Below are positions 17,939 through 26,947 of a stretch of 64,000 bases of DNA, in pieces. Under the pieces are notes generated by a model. The model saw only the letters and a list, made by a program, of their open reading frames with translations, was not told the origin of the DNA and did no database searches. Source of the stretch: Rouxiella sp963747655 (GTDB lineage Bacteria > Pseudomonadota > Gammaproteobacteria > Enterobacterales > Enterobacteriaceae); the NCBI GenBank assembly GCA_963747655.1, contig CAVVFS010000003.1, positions 930,001 to 994,000 on the forward strand, read 5' to 3'. Each line of letters begins with the position of its first letter. The first letter of the stretch is position 1. The translations under genes were made by a program, and so were the position numbers.

Positions 17939-19370
17939 CTTTTTGGACGATATTTTGTGGGAGTCGATCCTGATCTACTTCCTGCTGGGCTATGGCCTGT
18001 ATCTCACTCTGAGGACTCGATTTATTCAGTTCCGACGCTGGCCCGAGATGTTTTCCAGCCTTAAAAATTCTTCTGAAACCGATCCCAGAGGAATTTCCTC
18101 CTTGCAGGCGCTGGCAATCAGTTTATCGGGAAGAATTGGCGTCGGCAGTCTGATTGGCGTGGCGATGGCGTTAATAGCTGGCGGCCCAGGAGCTATCTTC
18201 TGGATGTGGATTATTACCCTGCTCAGCTTGCCAATGGCGCTGGTTGAAAACACGCTGGGGCAAATATTTAAAACCACCGACCAACGGCAACAGTTTCGCG
18301 GCGGGCCGGCAGAATATATGAGCCGTGGCCTCGGTATGCGCTGGATGGGCGTGCTTTTTGCCATTCTGGCCATTCTAAGCATTGGGCTAGTATTCAATGC
18401 GTTACAGGCCAAAGCCGCCATTCATACCGTTTCAAGTGCCTTCCATCTCAACCCCTTGTATATGGGTTTTGCACTAGTGCTGATTTTTGCTATCTCCCTG
18501 CTTGGCGGCCTGAAAGCTCTGGTTAAAATTTCAGTTTGGCTGGCACCATTGATGAGTGCGGGCTATCTGATGCTGGCGCTGTGGATTATGGTCGATAATC
18601 TTCACCAGTTACCCGCCGTATTCCTTCTAATTTTTAAAAGCGCCTTCGGCCTACAGGAATTTGCGGGCGGAGTCGTGGGCTATGGCGTGACGTTAGCAAT
18701 GACTCAGGGGATCCAGCAGGGGCTATTTTCCAACGAGGCAGGTGCCGGTTCAACTCCGCACATCAGCGCGCTGGCAGCATCACGTCATCCTGGAGAACTA
18801 GGTTTTTCTCAGATGCTGGGCGTACTAATCGACTCCTTTGTGGTGTGTAGTGCCACGGCAATGATTATTCTTTCGTCCGGTTTACTTGATGGGCCGACCG
18901 ACCGTATCAGCGGCCTCGAGCTGCTTTCACAGGCGATAACGGCGAGCGTCGGTGCCATCGGGCCGCAGATTCTGGCGCTATTTATGCTGCTTTTCGCCTT
19001 TACGACCATGATTGCCAACTACATGTATGCCGAAAATAATCTAATATTTTTACTGCGTGGCAAAACGGGAGCGGTTTATATTTTACGCCCCGCGATGGTG
19101 GCCTTTCTTATCGCCGGATGCCTGATTAACACCCCGCTATTGATGCAGACTGCCAGCATTTCTCTGGCGCTTATCACCATCATTAACCTGACGGCTTTGC
19201 TGCTGCTTTCAGGTCTGGCCCTGAAGGTGGTTAAAGACTATGAACGCCAAAGGCTTATGGGCCGAGTGCCGGTGTTTAACCCGGAAAATTTTCCTGAGCT
19301 TAAAGGGCAATTACAGCCGGGTGTCTGGCCTGTTGGATCTCAAACGGGCAGCACGTCTCAACGGCGTTAA
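17922..19370 (+). CDS. alsS: sodium:alanine/glycine symporter (AGCS family)
   Basis: A 482-residue membrane protein (476 in E. coli AlsS/YaaJ) with about 10-11 hydrophobic segments. It is predicted to import alanine or glycine with Na+. Family blocks include SLQALAISLSGRIGVGSLIGVA, GGPGAIFWMWIITLLSLPMALVENTL, and GLFSNEAGAGSTPHISALA with the substrate/ion-binding loop. AAGGG lies 5 bases before the ATG. It is divergent from talB and is followed by a terminator and then yaaA, in the E. coli order. Substrate is inferred from the family. Confidence 0.93.
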   Translation: MASLLNFLDDILWESILIYFLLGYGLYLTLRTRFIQFRRWPEMFSSLKNSSETDPRGISSLQALAISLSGRIGVGSLIGVAMALIAGGPGAIFWMWIITLLSLPMALVENTLGQIFKTTDQRQQFRGGPAEYMSRGLGMRWMGVLFAILAILSIGLVFNALQAKAAIHTVSSAFHLNPLYMGFALVLIFAISLLGGLKALVKISVWLAPLMSAGYLMLALWIMVDNLHQLPAVFLLIFKSAFGLQEFAGGVVGYGVTLAMTQGIQQGLFSNEAGAGSTPHISALAASRHPGELGFSQMLGVLIDSFVVCSATAMIILSSGLLDGPTDRISGLELLSQAITASVGAIGPQILALFMLLFAFTTMIANYMYAENNLIFLLRGKTGAVYILRPAMVAFLIAGCLINTPLLMQTASISLALITIINLTALLLLSGLALKVVKDYERQRLMGRVPVFNPENFPELKGQLQPGVWPVGSQTGSTSQRR

Positions 19371-19402
19371 GCCCATTAAAGCTCACACTTAAGTCACTCA
19401 AA

Positions 19403-19446
19403 GGCAGCGGCTATTGCTATGATTTTTTCTTCGCTGCCGCTTTTTT
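19403..19446 (+). terminator. alsS terminator
   Basis: An inverted repeat GGCAGCG / CGCTGCC with a long AT-rich loop, followed after two bases by a T run. It lies about 30 bases after the alsS stop. Confidence 0.75.
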
Positions 19447-19588
19447 GTTAAACTTTATGCATAAACTCTTTTGTTAAATTTTTTATCGTTAAAACAGGCC
19501 TGCTCTTAAAATAGCATTGTCGTTAAAACAGTCTAAAAAAATTAATTCATTTCTGCTGAATCACCGCGCAGACTAACCGGATGCCATT

Positions 19589-20365
19589 ATGCTGACTATT
19601 ATTTCTCCAGCCAAAACACTTGATTATGAAAGTGAGCTTGCCACTAAACGCTACACGCAGCCGGACCTGCTCGATAAATCCAGCCAGTTAATTGATATTG
19701 CTAAGAAATTGACGCCAGCAGAAATCTCCAGCCTGATGGGGATTAGCGATAAGCTTGCTCATCTCAATGCCGAGCGTTTTAACGACTGGCAGCCAGACTT
19801 CTCGCCAAAAAATGCTCGTCAGGCCATTCTGGCATTTAAAGGCGATGTTTATACGGGTTTACAGGCAGAAGATTTCAGTGAAAAGGATTTTGATTTTGCC
19901 CAGCAGCATTTGCGCATGCTCTCTGGCCTCTACGGCCTGCTGCGCCCGCTGGATCTCATGCAGCCTTATCGTCTGGAAATGGGCATCCGTCTGAACAATC
20001 CACAGGGAACGAATCTGTACGCGTTCTGGGGCGATTTATTGACGGAGAAACTGAATACAGTCCTTAAAGAACAAGGGGATAACATTCTGGTTAATCTGGC
20101 ATCCGATGAGTACTTTAAGGCGGTTAAACCAGCTAAGCTCGAAGGTGAAATCATTAAGCCGGTATTCCTCGACGAGAAAAACGGCAAGTACAAGGTGATC
20201 AGTTTTTATGCCAAAAAAGCGCGCGGATTAATGAGCCGTTTTATCATCAAGGAACGTCTGACCCAGCGCAAACAGCTCCAAGAATTCTCGCTGGAAGGTT
20301 ACCAGTATGATGCAACTCGTTCCGTGGGCAACGAGCTGGTATTTACGCGCGCCGAGCAGAAATAA
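19589..20365 (+). CDS. yaaA: peroxide stress protein YaaA
   Basis: A 258-residue protein, the E. coli length, of the UPF0246 (DUF328) family. E. coli YaaA is induced by OxyR and lowers free intracellular iron under hydrogen peroxide stress. The start MLTIISPAKTLDYES, the central HLRMLSGLYGLLRPLDLMQPYRLEMG, and the terminal FTRAEQK agree with the family. It lies between alsS and thrC (convergent), in the E. coli order without yaaX. I see no OxyR site that I would claim. Confidence 0.97.
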   Translation: MLTIISPAKTLDYESELATKRYTQPDLLDKSSQLIDIAKKLTPAEISSLMGISDKLAHLNAERFNDWQPDFSPKNARQAILAFKGDVYTGLQAEDFSEKDFDFAQQHLRMLSGLYGLLRPLDLMQPYRLEMGIRLNNPQGTNLYAFWGDLLTEKLNTVLKEQGDNILVNLASDEYFKAVKPAKLEGEIIKPVFLDEKNGKYKVISFYAKKARGLMSRFIIKERLTQRKQLQEFSLEGYQYDATRSVGNELVFTRAEQK

Positions 20366-20432
20366 TTCCGTTTCATTATAAATTCAGTCTTATCAAAAAC
20401 TTCCTCTGATTTTAAATTCAGCCTCATTAAAA

Positions 20433-20454
20433 AAGGCCATCGATTGATGGCCTT
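20433..20454. terminator. bidirectional terminator between yaaA and thrC
   Basis: A perfect 9-bp stem AAGGCCATC / GATGGCCTT with loop GATT. On the minus strand it is followed by six T residues and ends the thr operon. On the plus strand the following TTATATTC is weaker. Confidence 0.88.
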
Positions 20455-20463
20455 ATATTCTGA

Positions 20464-20518
20464 TTTAAACAGCTGATTGTTATTTCAAACAACTAGTCTT
20501 TGTTTAAACAACTTACTC
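20464..20518. repeat. degenerate tandem repeats, about 19-20 bp, three units
   Basis: Three units beginning TTTAAACAGCTG, TTTCAAACAACTAG and TTTAAACAACTTA fill the space between the thr terminator and the thrC stop codon, the last running a few bases into the gene. The spacing drifts between 19 and 20, so the array is less regular than others in the window. Confidence 0.45.
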
Positions 20519-21802
20519 TGGCAACGCCATCAGGAATTTACGCATTTCGCTGAAATCGGCCGATAAGTTATGTGACAGCAGCGGCAAGTCCGCGCGGTCG
20601 GCTAGCTCTTTCGGCAGTGGCAGGCTTTGGCCCAGGATTGCGTCAACGCTTTCCTTAAACTTCGCCGGATGCGCAGTACCGATAAACATGCCGTATTCCC
20701 CTTCTTTAAGCTGATCGCGCAGCGCACGGTAAGCAATTGCCGCATGTGGCTCAGAGATGTAGCCGATATCCGCCAGCTCGCGCATGGTGTCTTCAGTCGT
20801 CTCGTCAGAAACCGCAGCATAGCCCAGATCTTTCAACTGCCAGATCTTGCGACGATACAGCTCTTCAACGCGCGGCCAGTTGTTTGGCTGGCTGACGTCC
20901 ATGGCGTTCGACAGCGTTGCAACAGTCTTGTTTGGCGTCCACTCACCGTTACTGAGGAAACGAGGCACCGTGTCGTTAGCGTTAGTTGCCGCGATAAAAC
21001 GCTTCACTGGCAGGCCCAGAGCCTTGGCCAGCAGGCCTGCAGTCAGGTCACCAAAATTACCGCTTGGCACAGAAACCACCAGCTGGTTACGCGCTTCCTG
21101 TGGCAGCTGAGCCACGGCTTCGAAGTAGTAACAAATTTGCGCCAGCAAACGGCTGATGTTGATCGAGTTAGCAGAGTTAAGATGCAGAGCCACTTTCAGC
21201 TCTTCATCATCAAACGCCTGCTTGACCAGCGCCTGACAGGCATCGAAATCGCCGTCGATTGCCACGGTGTGAATGTTGTCACCCAGAGTACAGAACAGTT
21301 TTTCCTGCAGCGGACTGATTTTGCCACGCGGATAGAGGATAACAACGCGCACATTTTTCAGGCCGTGGAAGGCGTGAGCCACCGCAGCACCGGTATCACC
21401 AGAGGTCGCAGTCAAGATAGTCACCGGCTGATCGCCAGAAACTTCGGTCAGAATCTGCGCCATAAAGCGGCCGCCGAAGTCTTTAAACGCAAGCGTAGGG
21501 CCGTGGAACAGTTCCAGGCAGGCAACGTCATCTTCAACTTTCGCGACAGGCGCCGGGAAAGCAAAGGCATTTTTGACACGCTGGTACAGCTGCTCTTCAG
21601 GGATTTCATCGCCGATAAAAGCGGAAAGAATACGGCTGCTGCGAGTCACGAAATCCAGCTCAAGCAGGCGATCGATCTCGGTCAGCTCAAACTCAGGCAG
21701 ATCCAGCGGGAAAAACAGTCCTTGTTGCTTGCCCAGACCTTGCTTCACTGCTTGTGCAAAGCTGACCTGCTCGTTGTGATCCTTCAGGTTGTACAGTTTC
21801 AT
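20513..21802 (-). CDS. thrC: threonine synthase
   Basis: A 429-residue PLP enzyme (428 in E. coli) converting O-phosphohomoserine to threonine. The PLP lysine is in the motif GPTLAFKDFGGRFMAQ (about 107), and the phosphate-binding loop is SVPSGNFGDLTAG. It is the last gene of thrABC, with the start 3 bases after the thrB stop. A terminator lies about 60 bases downstream. Confidence 0.98.
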   Translation of the reverse strand: MKLYNLKDHNEQVSFAQAVKQGLGKQQGLFFPLDLPEFELTEIDRLLELDFVTRSSRILSAFIGDEIPEEQLYQRVKNAFAFPAPVAKVEDDVACLELFHGPTLAFKDFGGRFMAQILTEVSGDQPVTILTATSGDTGAAVAHAFHGLKNVRVVILYPRGKISPLQEKLFCTLGDNIHTVAIDGDFDACQALVKQAFDDEELKVALHLNSANSINISRLLAQICYYFEAVAQLPQEARNQLVVSVPSGNFGDLTAGLLAKALGLPVKRFIAATNANDTVPRFLSNGEWTPNKTVATLSNAMDVSQPNNWPRVEELYRRKIWQLKDLGYAAVSDETTEDTMRELADIGYISEPHAAIAYRALRDQLKEGEYGMFIGTAHPAKFKESVDAILGQSLPLPKELADRADLPLLSHNLSADFSEMRKFLMALPE

Positions 21803-21805
21803 TGA

Positions 21806-22735
21806 TTATCCCAATAGTCTCGCGCCTGCGGTATCCAGGCGACAAATATGAACAAAACCTTCGTCATTTTGCAGATAGTTCTTCTGCAACCATTCAGCCA
21901 TGCGTTGCGCCGTGTCGCTGTCATTGCAAATTGCAAACAACGTCGGACCCGATCCTGAAATCCCGCAGGCCAGCGCGCCAATTTCTTGCGCAGCGGTTCG
22001 TGCTTCGGCAAAGCCCGGCAGTAAACGGGTGCGGTAAGGTTCGGCAATAACGTCTTTCATTAATTTGACCGCTAACTCAGGCTGTTGCGTATGGCAGGCA
22101 TGGATAAAGCCCGAGAGATAGCGGCCATGGCTGATACAGTCCTGACGGCGATACTGCGCTGGCAAAATCGCACGCGCTTCTGCCGTAGACACTTTAATGC
22201 CCGGATACGCCATGACCCACAGCCAGTCATCGAAGCACGGCACGTCCTGAGAAATAATGCCCAGCTCTTCCAGCATCAACTGGAGGCCGCCCAGATAGCA
22301 CGGTGCCACGTTGTCATAATGCACGCTGCCGGAAATACGCCCTTCCAGCTCGCCCATCAGCTCAAGCATTTTGGTGTCATCAAGCTGATTGTTGTTGAAT
22401 TCGTTCATTGCCATCAAACCGGCAACCACGGAACACGCGCTGGAACCCAGCCCTGAACCAATCGGCATGTTCTTTTCCAGCGTCATCGCGACCGGCAGCT
22501 CTTTGCCGATTTCCTGACAGTAACGCTGCCAGCACTGGTAAACAATGTTGTCTTCCATCTTGTCCGGAAGCTTGGAAACGAAGCGCCCTCCGTTGGTCAG
22601 ACTGAAGGTCGAGGCCGCTTCAACGGTCACGCAGTCGCCCAGCAGTGAACCATCTACCGGAGAAACCGCCGCACCCAGCACATCAAAACCGACGCTAACA
22701 TTACCAATTGATGCCGGTGCATATACCTTAACCAT
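21806..22735 (-). CDS. thrB: homoserine kinase
   Basis: A 309-residue GHMP-family kinase phosphorylating homoserine. The ATP loop LEKNMPIGSGLGSSACSVVAG lies at about 82-102, the N-terminal motif is VYAPASIGNVSVGFDVLG, and ISGSGPTLFAI is the third GHMP motif near the C-terminus. One base separates it from thrA, so translation is probably coupled. Confidence 0.98.
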   Translation of the reverse strand: MVKVYAPASIGNVSVGFDVLGAAVSPVDGSLLGDCVTVEAASTFSLTNGGRFVSKLPDKMEDNIVYQCWQRYCQEIGKELPVAMTLEKNMPIGSGLGSSACSVVAGLMAMNEFNNNQLDDTKMLELMGELEGRISGSVHYDNVAPCYLGGLQLMLEELGIISQDVPCFDDWLWVMAYPGIKVSTAEARAILPAQYRRQDCISHGRYLSGFIHACHTQQPELAVKLMKDVIAEPYRTRLLPGFAEARTAAQEIGALACGISGSGPTLFAICNDSDTAQRMAEWLQKNYLQNDEGFVHICRLDTAGARLLG

Positions 22736-22736
22736 A

Positions 22737-25211
22737 TTAAACTCCTAACTTCCATGACAGCGTTCGCAAAAGATCGGCGAAGACGCCAGCGGCAGTAACA
22801 TCGTTACCCGCACCGTAGCCGCGCAATACTAAAGGAATCGGTTGATAATAACGGCTGTAGAAGGCCAGCGCATTCTCGCCATTTTTTACTTTATACAGTG
22901 GATCGTTGCTATCGACAGCAAGGATCTTGACCTTACATTGACCTTCATCGATGGCACCGACGTAACGCAATACTTTGCCTTCTGCCGTCGCATTGGCAAC
23001 GCGCTGTTTGAACTCGGCATCAAGCTCCGGCAGACGCGCCAGGAAGTTGTTTATGTCACCGCTGGCATCAAAGGATACCGGCAGAACCGACTCCACTTCA
23101 ATGTCAGACAGTTCAAGTTTGTAACCGGCTTCACGGGCGAGGATCAGTAATTTACGCGCGACGTCCATTCCCGACAAATCGTCACGCGGATCCGGCTCGG
23201 TAAAGCCGCTGGCGCGCGCAGCCAATGTGGCCTCAGACAGTGAAACGCCCTCATCCAGCTGACCAAATATCTGCGACAGCGATCCGGACAGGATCCCGCT
23301 AAAACGCACCATCTCATCGCCGGCATTCAGTAGGTTTTGCAGGTTTTCAATCACCGGCAAACCGGCACCGACGTTAGTGTCGTACAAGAATTTGCGACGC
23401 GAACTGGCCGCAGCTTTGCGCAGCTGGTAGTAATAATTCATCGACGAGGTATTCGCCCGCTTGTTTGGCGTTACCACGTGGAAACCGTCGGTCAGCAAAT
23501 CGGCATATTGGTTGGCAATCGCTTCACTGGAAGTACAATCAACCACGACCGGATTCAGCAAATGGTATTCTTTAACCAGGCGGATCAGTCGGCCAATATT
23601 GAATGGCTCTTGCGCCGCGCCCAGCTCGTCACGCCAGTTTTCCAGCGCAATACCGTGCACGTTGGTCAGCATCGCGCGGGAGTTGGCGATACCACAAACG
23701 CGCAAATCGATGTGCTTGGCTTTGAGCCAAACCTGCTGACGGCGAATCTGTTCAATCAGCGCGCCACCGACACCGCCGACACCAATCAGGAACACTTCGA
23801 TGACCTGATCGGTATTAAACAGCATCTGATGGCTTACACGCACGCCCATAGTGGCATCCTCATTATTGACCACTACGGATATCGATCGTTCAGAAGATCC
23901 CTGGGCGATAGCCACGATATTGATGTTGGCGCGTGCCAGTGCCGAGAAGAATTTAGCCGAAATGCCGCGCAGAGTGCGCATGCCGTCGCCAACTACCGAG
24001 ATGACGGCCAGTTTTTCGGTCACGTCCAGCGGCTCAAGCAGGCCGTCTTTCAATTCCAGATAGAATTCATCTTCCAGCGCTTTACGAGCGCGAACCAGCT
24101 CACCCTGCGGCACGCAGAAGCTGATGCTGTATTCGGAAGAAGACTGAGTTATCAACACCACAGAAATTCCCGAGCGCGACATCACGGCAAACACGCGAGC
24201 AGCCATGCCGATCATGCCTTTCATCCCCGGACCGGAAACATTGATCATCGCCATGTTATTCAGGTTGGTAATGCCTTTAACCGGGGTATTTTTGTCTTCA
24301 AATTCGCTGCCCGCGCTATGGCTGCCGATCAAGGTGCCTGGCGCCTGCGGATTAGAGGTATTTTTGATAAGACACGGGATTTGGAACTGTGCGATTGGAG
24401 TAATAGTGCGCGGGTGCAGCACTTTAGCGCCGAAATAGGACAGCTCCATCGCTTCCTGATAGGACATTGATTTCAACAGGCGAGCGTCTGGCACGGTACG
24501 TGGATCGCAGGTGTAAACCCCGTCAACGTCGGTCCAAATTTCGCAACAGTCTGCGCGCAGGCAGGCTGCCAATACCGCAGCCGAATAGTCGGAACCGTTG
24601 CGGCCCAGCACCACCAGCTCGCCTTTATCATTGCCTGCGGTGAAACCGGCCATCAGCACGATGTCAGTAGCCGGGATATTGCTGGCAGCGATACGCGCGG
24701 TGGATTCGTTAATATCGACGGTAGATTCAAGGTAATGACCCACGGCCAACAGCTTCTCGACCGGATTTATCACGCTCACGCCATAGCCTTTGGCTTTGAA
24801 TACCGCTTCCATAATAGCAATCGACAGCTTTTCGCCACGGCAGATAATGCTGGCGTTAACGCTGTCAGGACATTGACCCAAAAGGCCGATACCGTGCAGC
24901 AGTTGCTTGAGCTGGCCGAATTCCTGCTCGACGAATCTTTTGACCGCTGGCAAGTCAAAGCCTGGCAATGCCTCGGCCAGTCCGTTAATCAAGTCGGCAA
25001 AAATGCGTTCTGCATCGCTCATGATCGGCAGAATATCCTGCCCGGCAACGGTTTTTTCGATCATCGCGACCAGATGATTGGTAATTTTAGCAGGGGCTGA
25101 CAATACCGTAGCGACCTGTCCCTGACTTGCATTGCTCTCCATGATTTCCGCAACCCGCAGGAAGCGTTCGGCATTTGCTACTGAAGTCCCGCCAAATTTC
25201 AACACTCGCAT
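22737..25211 (-). CDS. thrA: bifunctional aspartokinase I / homoserine dehydrogenase I
   Basis: A fused enzyme of 824 residues (820 in E. coli) catalysing the first and third steps from aspartate to homoserine. The N-terminal aspartokinase starts MRVLKFGGTSVANAERF. Tandem ACT-type regulatory segments lie in the middle (for example INIVAIAQGSSERSISVVV), where threonine gives feedback inhibition in the known enzyme. The homoserine dehydrogenase half starts near the dinucleotide loop VFLIGVGGVGGALIEQI at about 465. GTAGGAG precedes the ATG. The operon is preceded by the thrL leader and attenuator. Confidence 0.98.
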   Translation of the reverse strand: MRVLKFGGTSVANAERFLRVAEIMESNASQGQVATVLSAPAKITNHLVAMIEKTVAGQDILPIMSDAERIFADLINGLAEALPGFDLPAVKRFVEQEFGQLKQLLHGIGLLGQCPDSVNASIICRGEKLSIAIMEAVFKAKGYGVSVINPVEKLLAVGHYLESTVDINESTARIAASNIPATDIVLMAGFTAGNDKGELVVLGRNGSDYSAAVLAACLRADCCEIWTDVDGVYTCDPRTVPDARLLKSMSYQEAMELSYFGAKVLHPRTITPIAQFQIPCLIKNTSNPQAPGTLIGSHSAGSEFEDKNTPVKGITNLNNMAMINVSGPGMKGMIGMAARVFAVMSRSGISVVLITQSSSEYSISFCVPQGELVRARKALEDEFYLELKDGLLEPLDVTEKLAVISVVGDGMRTLRGISAKFFSALARANINIVAIAQGSSERSISVVVNNEDATMGVRVSHQMLFNTDQVIEVFLIGVGGVGGALIEQIRRQQVWLKAKHIDLRVCGIANSRAMLTNVHGIALENWRDELGAAQEPFNIGRLIRLVKEYHLLNPVVVDCTSSEAIANQYADLLTDGFHVVTPNKRANTSSMNYYYQLRKAAASSRRKFLYDTNVGAGLPVIENLQNLLNAGDEMVRFSGILSGSLSQIFGQLDEGVSLSEATLAARASGFTEPDPRDDLSGMDVARKLLILAREAGYKLELSDIEVESVLPVSFDASGDINNFLARLPELDAEFKQRVANATAEGKVLRYVGAIDEGQCKVKILAVDSNDPLYKVKNGENALAFYSRYYQPIPLVLRGYGAGNDVTAAGVFADLLRTLSWKLGV

Positions 25212-25253
25212 TTCTGGTTTCTCCTACTCTCATAATGAGAGAAATTAGCCGAA

Positions 25254-25288
25254 AAAAAAGCCCGCACTGGTTAGGTGCGGGCTTTTTT
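25254..25288 (-). terminator. thr operon attenuator
   Basis: A GC-rich stem (AGCCCGCAC / GTGCGGGCT, 9 bp) with A and T runs on both sides, located between thrL and thrA. This is the classic arrangement in which ribosome stalling on the leader peptide's Thr/Ile codons prevents the terminator from forming. Confidence 0.92.
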
Positions 25289-25306
25289 CTGTTTTTCCTG
25301 TACGCG

Positions 25307-25375
25307 TCAGCCCGCCCCAGTACCGATGGTAATGGTGGTGGTAATAATTGTTGTGTTCAGGCTGATGTGTCGCAT
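25307..25375 (-). CDS. thrL: thr operon leader peptide
   Basis: A 22-codon reading frame starting ATG CGA CAC ATC and ending with TGA just before the attenuator. It begins MRHISLNTTIITTTITIGTG and contains seven Thr and five Ile codons in a dense block, as expected for threonine/isoleucine-sensing attenuation. The E. coli leader has the same composition and a similar GAG ending. The coding stretch is too short for ordinary gene finding but is unmistakable in this position. Confidence 0.95.
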   Translation of the reverse strand: MRHISLNTTIITTTITIGTGAG

Positions 25376-25594
25376 TTGTTTTTTGTGTTTGTCTTGTTAG
25401 TTTTTACTCTGTCTACCCTATTAGCTAAAGCATAAGGGGCCGTAAGTCAATTTTTTTCTAATTTTTGCGCTAAAAACGGCGAACAACCGAGCAGGGAATA
25501 CCACCACTCGATCATGCTATTTTTAGATAATTAAACCATAATTTAGCACAAAGGATAGATAAACCACTTAGCGAGCGCTGTTATACCGCCGACC

Positions 25595-26281
25595 TCAGTG
25601 GGCTAATTTTTTTTCGATATCGTGCAGCAAAGTATGCAACATTGCGGCGTCTCTTTGTTCGAGAACCCCGAGCCGTTGCTGCAACCAGTCACCCAGTTTC
25701 TGGTCATCCTGAGCATCAAGATTAACCAGCAAACGTGACACTCGAGCACGTAACGCATCCAGTTGACCGGGTTCAGCCTGTAGCGCATGTTTCTGCGCCA
25801 GCTGGTTGAGCGAAGACAGCTGGTAGCAGAACACCATCACCGCCTGCCCCAGATTCAATGACGGATAATCAGCCACCATCGGCACGCCGGTCAGCAGGTC
25901 GGCCAGTTCCAGCTCTTCATTAGTCAGTCCTGAATCTTCACGACCAAACACTAGCGCGACATTATTTACCCAGCTCTTGCGCTCGGTAAGCTGGGCTTCA
26001 AGCTCCTGCGGCGTGCAGTAATAATGAAAGCGTGCGCGACTGCGTGCGGTGGTGGCAACGGTAAAATCAATATCGGCCAGCGCTTCTTCAAGGCTATTGA
26101 AATGCTGAGCATTTTGCAGGATTTCTCCCGAGCCGTGCGCAACCCATCCAGCCTCGGGCTGTAAATGGGCCTGGCTTTCAACAATACGCAGAGAGGCGAA
26201 GCCCATGGTTTTCATTGCTCGCGCCGCGGCGCCCACATTTTCAGGCCGTGCCGGTGAGACGAGAATAATATGAAGTTGCAT
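25595..26281 (-). CDS. lasT: SpoU/TrmJ-type RNA methyltransferase family protein
   Basis: A 228-residue protein, the length of E. coli LasT/YjtD, in the same position beside the thr operon. It starts MQLHIILVSPARPENVGAAARAMKTMGF and has VALVFGREDSGLTNEEL and SLNLGQAVMVFCYQL, the three knot motifs of SPOUT 2'-O-methyltransferases such as TrmJ. The RNA target is not known to me. It lies 220 bases upstream of thrL and has its own promoter region upstream toward the yjjY-like frame. Confidence 0.93.
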   Translation of the reverse strand: MQLHIILVSPARPENVGAAARAMKTMGFASLRIVESQAHLQPEAGWVAHGSGEILQNAQHFNSLEEALADIDFTVATTARSRARFHYYCTPQELEAQLTERKSWVNNVALVFGREDSGLTNEELELADLLTGVPMVADYPSLNLGQAVMVFCYQLSSLNQLAQKHALQAEPGQLDALRARVSRLLVNLDAQDDQKLGDWLQQRLGVLEQRDAAMLHTLLHDIEKKLAH

Positions 26282-26743
26282 GAGCTACCTCTGAAAAATG
26301 AAGATTAAAGAAGATCAGTAGGTCGCCGTTTCGTTTTATTTAAGGCAACAGACAATCGAGATGGGCACAATTATAATTCACATCCGTTTAACAGTCTTCG
26401 AATATGTCTGCGCACAGGTAAGAGAGAATGCTTTCGCCATGTTTTACGTCAGCTGAATAGTCTGAAATTGCAGTCATTTTATTAAATATAATTATAAATC
26501 ATGCTGATAGAAGCAATCAGACCACTTGTTAATTTTTATGAAACTTAAGGTTATTTAATTATCAAATAATTTTTAATAAACAGCAAAATGTAAGTGTGCG
26601 ATGCCGGATTTTAAGTATTTTTCACCTTTCTGTTACCGTGCTACAATTGGAATTGATATATGTCAACAAAGCGTAGTTTTGTTGAGTGTCAGTTTCGGTA
26701 CTCGCTGTTATATTGCTGTTAATAGGGTTAGGATATGCGCCGC
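26282..26743. promoter_or_regulatory. lasT upstream / arcA promoter region with FNR-like box
   Basis: A long AT-rich region without a believable gene of ordinary size. At 26653-26666 TTGATATATGTCAA matches the FNR consensus TTGAT-N4-ATCAA with one mismatch. A possible -10 TATATT for arcA lies at 26709-26714, which would place the box near -61. E. coli arcA is known to be under FNR control, so a role in arcA expression is likely. An open frame on the plus strand at 26601-26852 overlaps these signals and is not accepted as a gene. Confidence 0.6.
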
Positions 26744-26848
26744 TCAAGGTACCAAAGGGACTGCAGGAAGTGGTACCCAAAGTGAGCTGGCGATGTTGTT
26801 GCCGTTGATGGAAAGTGTACCAAGAACGCGTTTACGTACTTTAGTCAT
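26744..26848 (-). CDS. yjjY: YjjY-like micro-protein
   Basis: A 34-codon frame on the strand opposite the arcA leader. It starts MTKVRKRVLGTLSINGNNIA, which aligns without gaps to the N-terminus of the small E. coli protein YjjY (as I recall it, MTKVRNCVLDALSINVNNII). YjjY occupies the same spot between arcA and lasT. The C-terminal half is different and shorter (34 against 46 residues). Function is unknown; it may be a real micro-protein or a conserved leader. The match could also partly reflect conservation of the overlapping arcA leader. Confidence 0.6.
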   Translation of the reverse strand: MTKVRKRVLGTLSINGNNIASSLWVPLPAVPLVP

Positions 26849-26947
26849 ATGACGAGTGAAACCGGACAAGAGACTGTCGAATTCATCTGTATATCAAAGA
26901 CTTCTGTACTCCTATTTTCTATTTGTTGGCAATCTTAGGTAGCAAAA

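Noticed and set aside
20627..21805. 392-codon open frame antisense to thrC
   Set aside because: It lies wholly opposite thrC, has no ribosome-binding site and a composition typical of a reverse-strand shadow.
23337..24470. 377-codon open frame antisense to thrA
   Set aside because: Same reason: a shadow of thrA codon usage with no similarity to known proteins.
25422..25450. thr operon promoter
   Set aside because: TTGACT on the minus strand (25445-25450) is a good -35, but the hexamer 17 bases on (TAGCTA) is a poor -10, so I did not list it as a promoter.
26601..26852. 83-codon open frame on the plus strand before arcA
   Set aside because: It overlaps the FNR-like box and the likely arcA promoter, lacks a ribosome-binding site and has no family resemblance; the opposite-strand YjjY-like frame explains the region better.
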